Translations under genes and position numbers: made by a program
Assembly (NCBI GenBank): GCA_001724315.1
Contig: MEEC01000032.1
Coordinates: 1 to 16,031, forward strand
Origin: Lautropia sp. SCN 70-15
Lineage (GTDB): Bacteria; Pseudomonadota; Gammaproteobacteria; Burkholderiales; Burkholderiaceae_E
Length of the DNA: 16,031 nt
Reading direction: 5' to 3'
Shown here: positions 14,659 to 16,031 of the stretch, piece by piece
How positions within the stretch are numbered: the stretch's first letter is position 1
Layout: each line of letters opens with the position of its first letter
Notes under the pieces: generated by a model
What the model was told of the DNA's origin: nothing
The model's database searches: none
The model's input: only the letters and a program-made list of their open reading frames with translations

Positions 14659-15090
14659 ATGATTCCTAAGGACCCTTCCCTCTACCTGATGGAGGCAGAC
14701 GGTTCACTGTCCTTGCGGTTCTTGCACTGCGGGCAGTGCGCCGCCCTCACTTTCCCCGCAAACTCATACGGTTGCGCGAAGTGTGGGGCACCGCAGGACA
14801 GTGGCGAGATTGTGTCGCGCCCCGCGACGGGCACGCTTCTCGAGTATGTGACCGTACATGCCCCGCTCGTCAAAGGCATCGAGCCTCCATTCGTTGTCGG
14901 CGACGTGCTCCTTGCGCCCGGTGTCGTCGAGGAGGTCGTCCTGGACGTCCAAGACGAATCTTCCCTCGCCCCTGGCATCGACGTCGAAGGCCGAGCGTGT
15001 CCGGATCCCGATGGGCGACATTTCGAATGCCGGTTCGCGCCAGTCGCCGCCACCCGCAAAGGCGGCACTCAGAAGGGGGACGCCGCATGA
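14659..15090 (+). CDS. DUF35 OB-fold protein with zinc ribbon
   Basis: A 143-residue protein with an N-terminal rubredoxin-like zinc ribbon (C24, C27, C39, C42) followed by an OB fold (about 50-130: PATGTLLEYVTVHAP, then PPFVVGDVLLAPGVV). Such proteins partner thiolase-fold enzymes, contributing acyl-CoA binding and structure; in steroid side-chain degradation they form complexes with thiolase-like aldolases. AGGA eight bases before ATG at 14659 supports the start. Its stop overlaps the following thiolase ATG by four bases (ATGA), which strongly suggests that the two form a complex. Confidence 0.9.
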   Translation: MIPKDPSLYLMEADGSLSLRFLHCGQCAALTFPANSYGCAKCGAPQDSGEIVSRPATGTLLEYVTVHAPLVKGIEPPFVVGDVLLAPGVVEEVVLDVQDESSLAPGIDVEGRACPDPDGRHFECRFAPVAATRKGGTQKGDAA

Positions 15091-16031
15091 CCACATTGCT
15101 CGGAAATCGCCCGGTCTATGTCGTCGGCATCGGCCTTCATCCATACCAGTTTCCGAACGACACCCCCTACGTGAGGCTGGGCCTGACCGCAGTTCGGGAG
15201 GCACTCCGCGACGCCGGGATCGAATGGGGCGCAATTCGGAGTGCATACGTGGGCACAGCGGCAATCGGGATGGCCGCAGGTCGGGTCATGTTCCGACACC
15301 TCGGCTCCACTGGGCTGGCCGTCACGCAGGTCGAGAGTGCGTCGGCTTCCGGATGTGCAGCATTCAGGCTTGCGTGCCTCGACATTGCAGCGGGCGAGTC
15401 TGAGGTCGTCCTCGCTATCGGGGTGGACAAGTTCGGCGACGGGCGACGTGCTGCGAACAAGGACGGATTGACCAGCCTGAGCCCGACCTCGACCAATCCT
15501 GTCGTCAAGTTCGCCCTCATGGCCCGCGAATACATGCGGCAATACGGCCTGTCCGCGGAAGCGATGGCTCGTGTCGCCGTGAAGAACCACCGGAATGCGT
15601 CGCTCAACCCGTATGCGCAGTTTCGCAAGCCACGCACGCTCGAACAGGTGCTTGCCTCGCCGAAGGTCGTGGGCGATCTGACCGTTCAACAATGCTGCCC
15701 GCGCGGCGACGGCGCAGCGGCGGTTGTCCTCATGTCCGAGCGTGCTCTCGCCCGCTACGGCATCGACCGGAGGCGCGCCGTCCGAGTCACCGCCTCAGTC
15801 GCCAACAGCGAGGGCCAGGGGACTGCTGACGAGGCATCCGTCATCGAGATGGTCCGCAGATCGACGGAAACCGCGTACGAACAGGCCGGCGTGGGTCCGG
15901 CGGATCTCGATTTGGTCGAACTCCACGAGGCCTTCTCGATTGAAGAGCTGATCTACACCGAGGCGATGGGCTTGTGCGAGCCAGGGTCCGCGGCATCCTG
16001 GCTGGAAAGTGGGGCCACGGAGATCGGCGGG
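15087..16031 (+). CDS. SCP2-type thiolase, C-terminus cut by window
   Basis: The 315 visible residues are a thiolase-family protein of the lipid-transfer/SCPx type, which cleaves 3-oxoacyl-CoA with CoA in the last step of beta-oxidation. The expected nucleophile C90 is present in SASASGCAAF, and H280 in ELHEAF is the usual active-site histidine. QQCCPRGDGAAAVVLMS around 201-217 is typical of the SCP2-thiolase group. Presence of C90 argues for a thiolase rather than an Ltp2-like retro-aldolase, in which I recall this cysteine is not kept. The second catalytic cysteine region lies beyond the window. It overlaps the DUF35 gene by four bases, its probable partner. Confidence 0.92.
   Translation, partial: MTTLLGNRPVYVVGIGLHPYQFPNDTPYVRLGLTAVREALRDAGIEWGAIRSAYVGTAAIGMAAGRVMFRHLGSTGLAVTQVESASASGCAAFRLACLDIAAGESEVVLAIGVDKFGDGRRAANKDGLTSLSPTSTNPVVKFALMAREYMRQYGLSAEAMARVAVKNHRNASLNPYAQFRKPRTLEQVLASPKVVGDLTVQQCCPRGDGAAAVVLMSERALARYGIDRRRAVRVTASVANSEGQGTADEASVIEMVRRSTETAYEQAGVGPADLDLVELHEAFSIEELIYTEAMGLCEPGSAASWLESGATEIGG

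Noticed and set aside
1..16031. CRISPR array, tRNA, rRNA, phage or transposon genes
   Set aside because: No regularly spaced repeats, no tRNA-like cloverleaf I could support, and no integrase, transposase or phage structural motif on either strand.

Overview
The window looks like a GC-rich betaproteobacterium, most likely Burkholderiales. The evidence is very high GC third positions, a Bug/TctC-type periplasmic binding protein of the kind greatly expanded in that order, and an E. coli Can-like beta-carbonic anhydrase next to a DadA-type dehydrogenase. The organism is inferred from gene style only; there is no rRNA or other marker. No CRISPR array, tRNA, rRNA or insertion sequence is visible.

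Left part (1 to about 6.3 kb, very GC-rich, backbone-like): a partial asparaginase II on the minus strand, divergent from a carbonic anhydrase that overlaps a D-amino-acid dehydrogenase by one base. Next come a stand-alone AAA-type ATPase behind an unusual four-copy operator, a flavin reductase-like protein and a membrane-anchored Mrr-like nuclease-fold protein. These end at a large hairpin facing a convergent epoxide-hydrolase-like gene.

Middle and right part (about 6.36 to 13.4 kb, minus strand): nine closely packed genes run in the order IclR regulator, acyl-CoA dehydrogenase, ADP-forming acyl-CoA synthetase, CaiB/BaiF CoA-transferase, nitronate monooxygenase-like protein, AbrB-type antitoxin, VapC toxin, a second antitoxin copy with a degenerate N-terminus, and epoxide hydrolase. 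Most junctions overlap by 4 bases or sit within 11 bases. From 13.6 kb on the plus strand, a divergent set begins: Bug-family solute-binding protein, a DUF35 zinc-ribbon/OB-fold protein, and an SCP2-type thiolase cut by the window edge. The 196-base region between the divergent sets holds a sigma70-like promoter and a perfect 14-base palindrome, a good candidate IclR operator.

Taken together, the right part reads as an IclR-controlled pathway for uptake, CoA activation and beta-oxidation-like breakdown of an unidentified organic acid. The most unusual feature is the antitoxin-toxin-antitoxin' block translationally interlocked with the catabolic genes. It has its own promoter inside the end of the monooxygenase gene and lies near the composition change. 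The next most interesting features are the four-site operator before the ATPase and the loss of catalytic residues in the Mrr-like protein.
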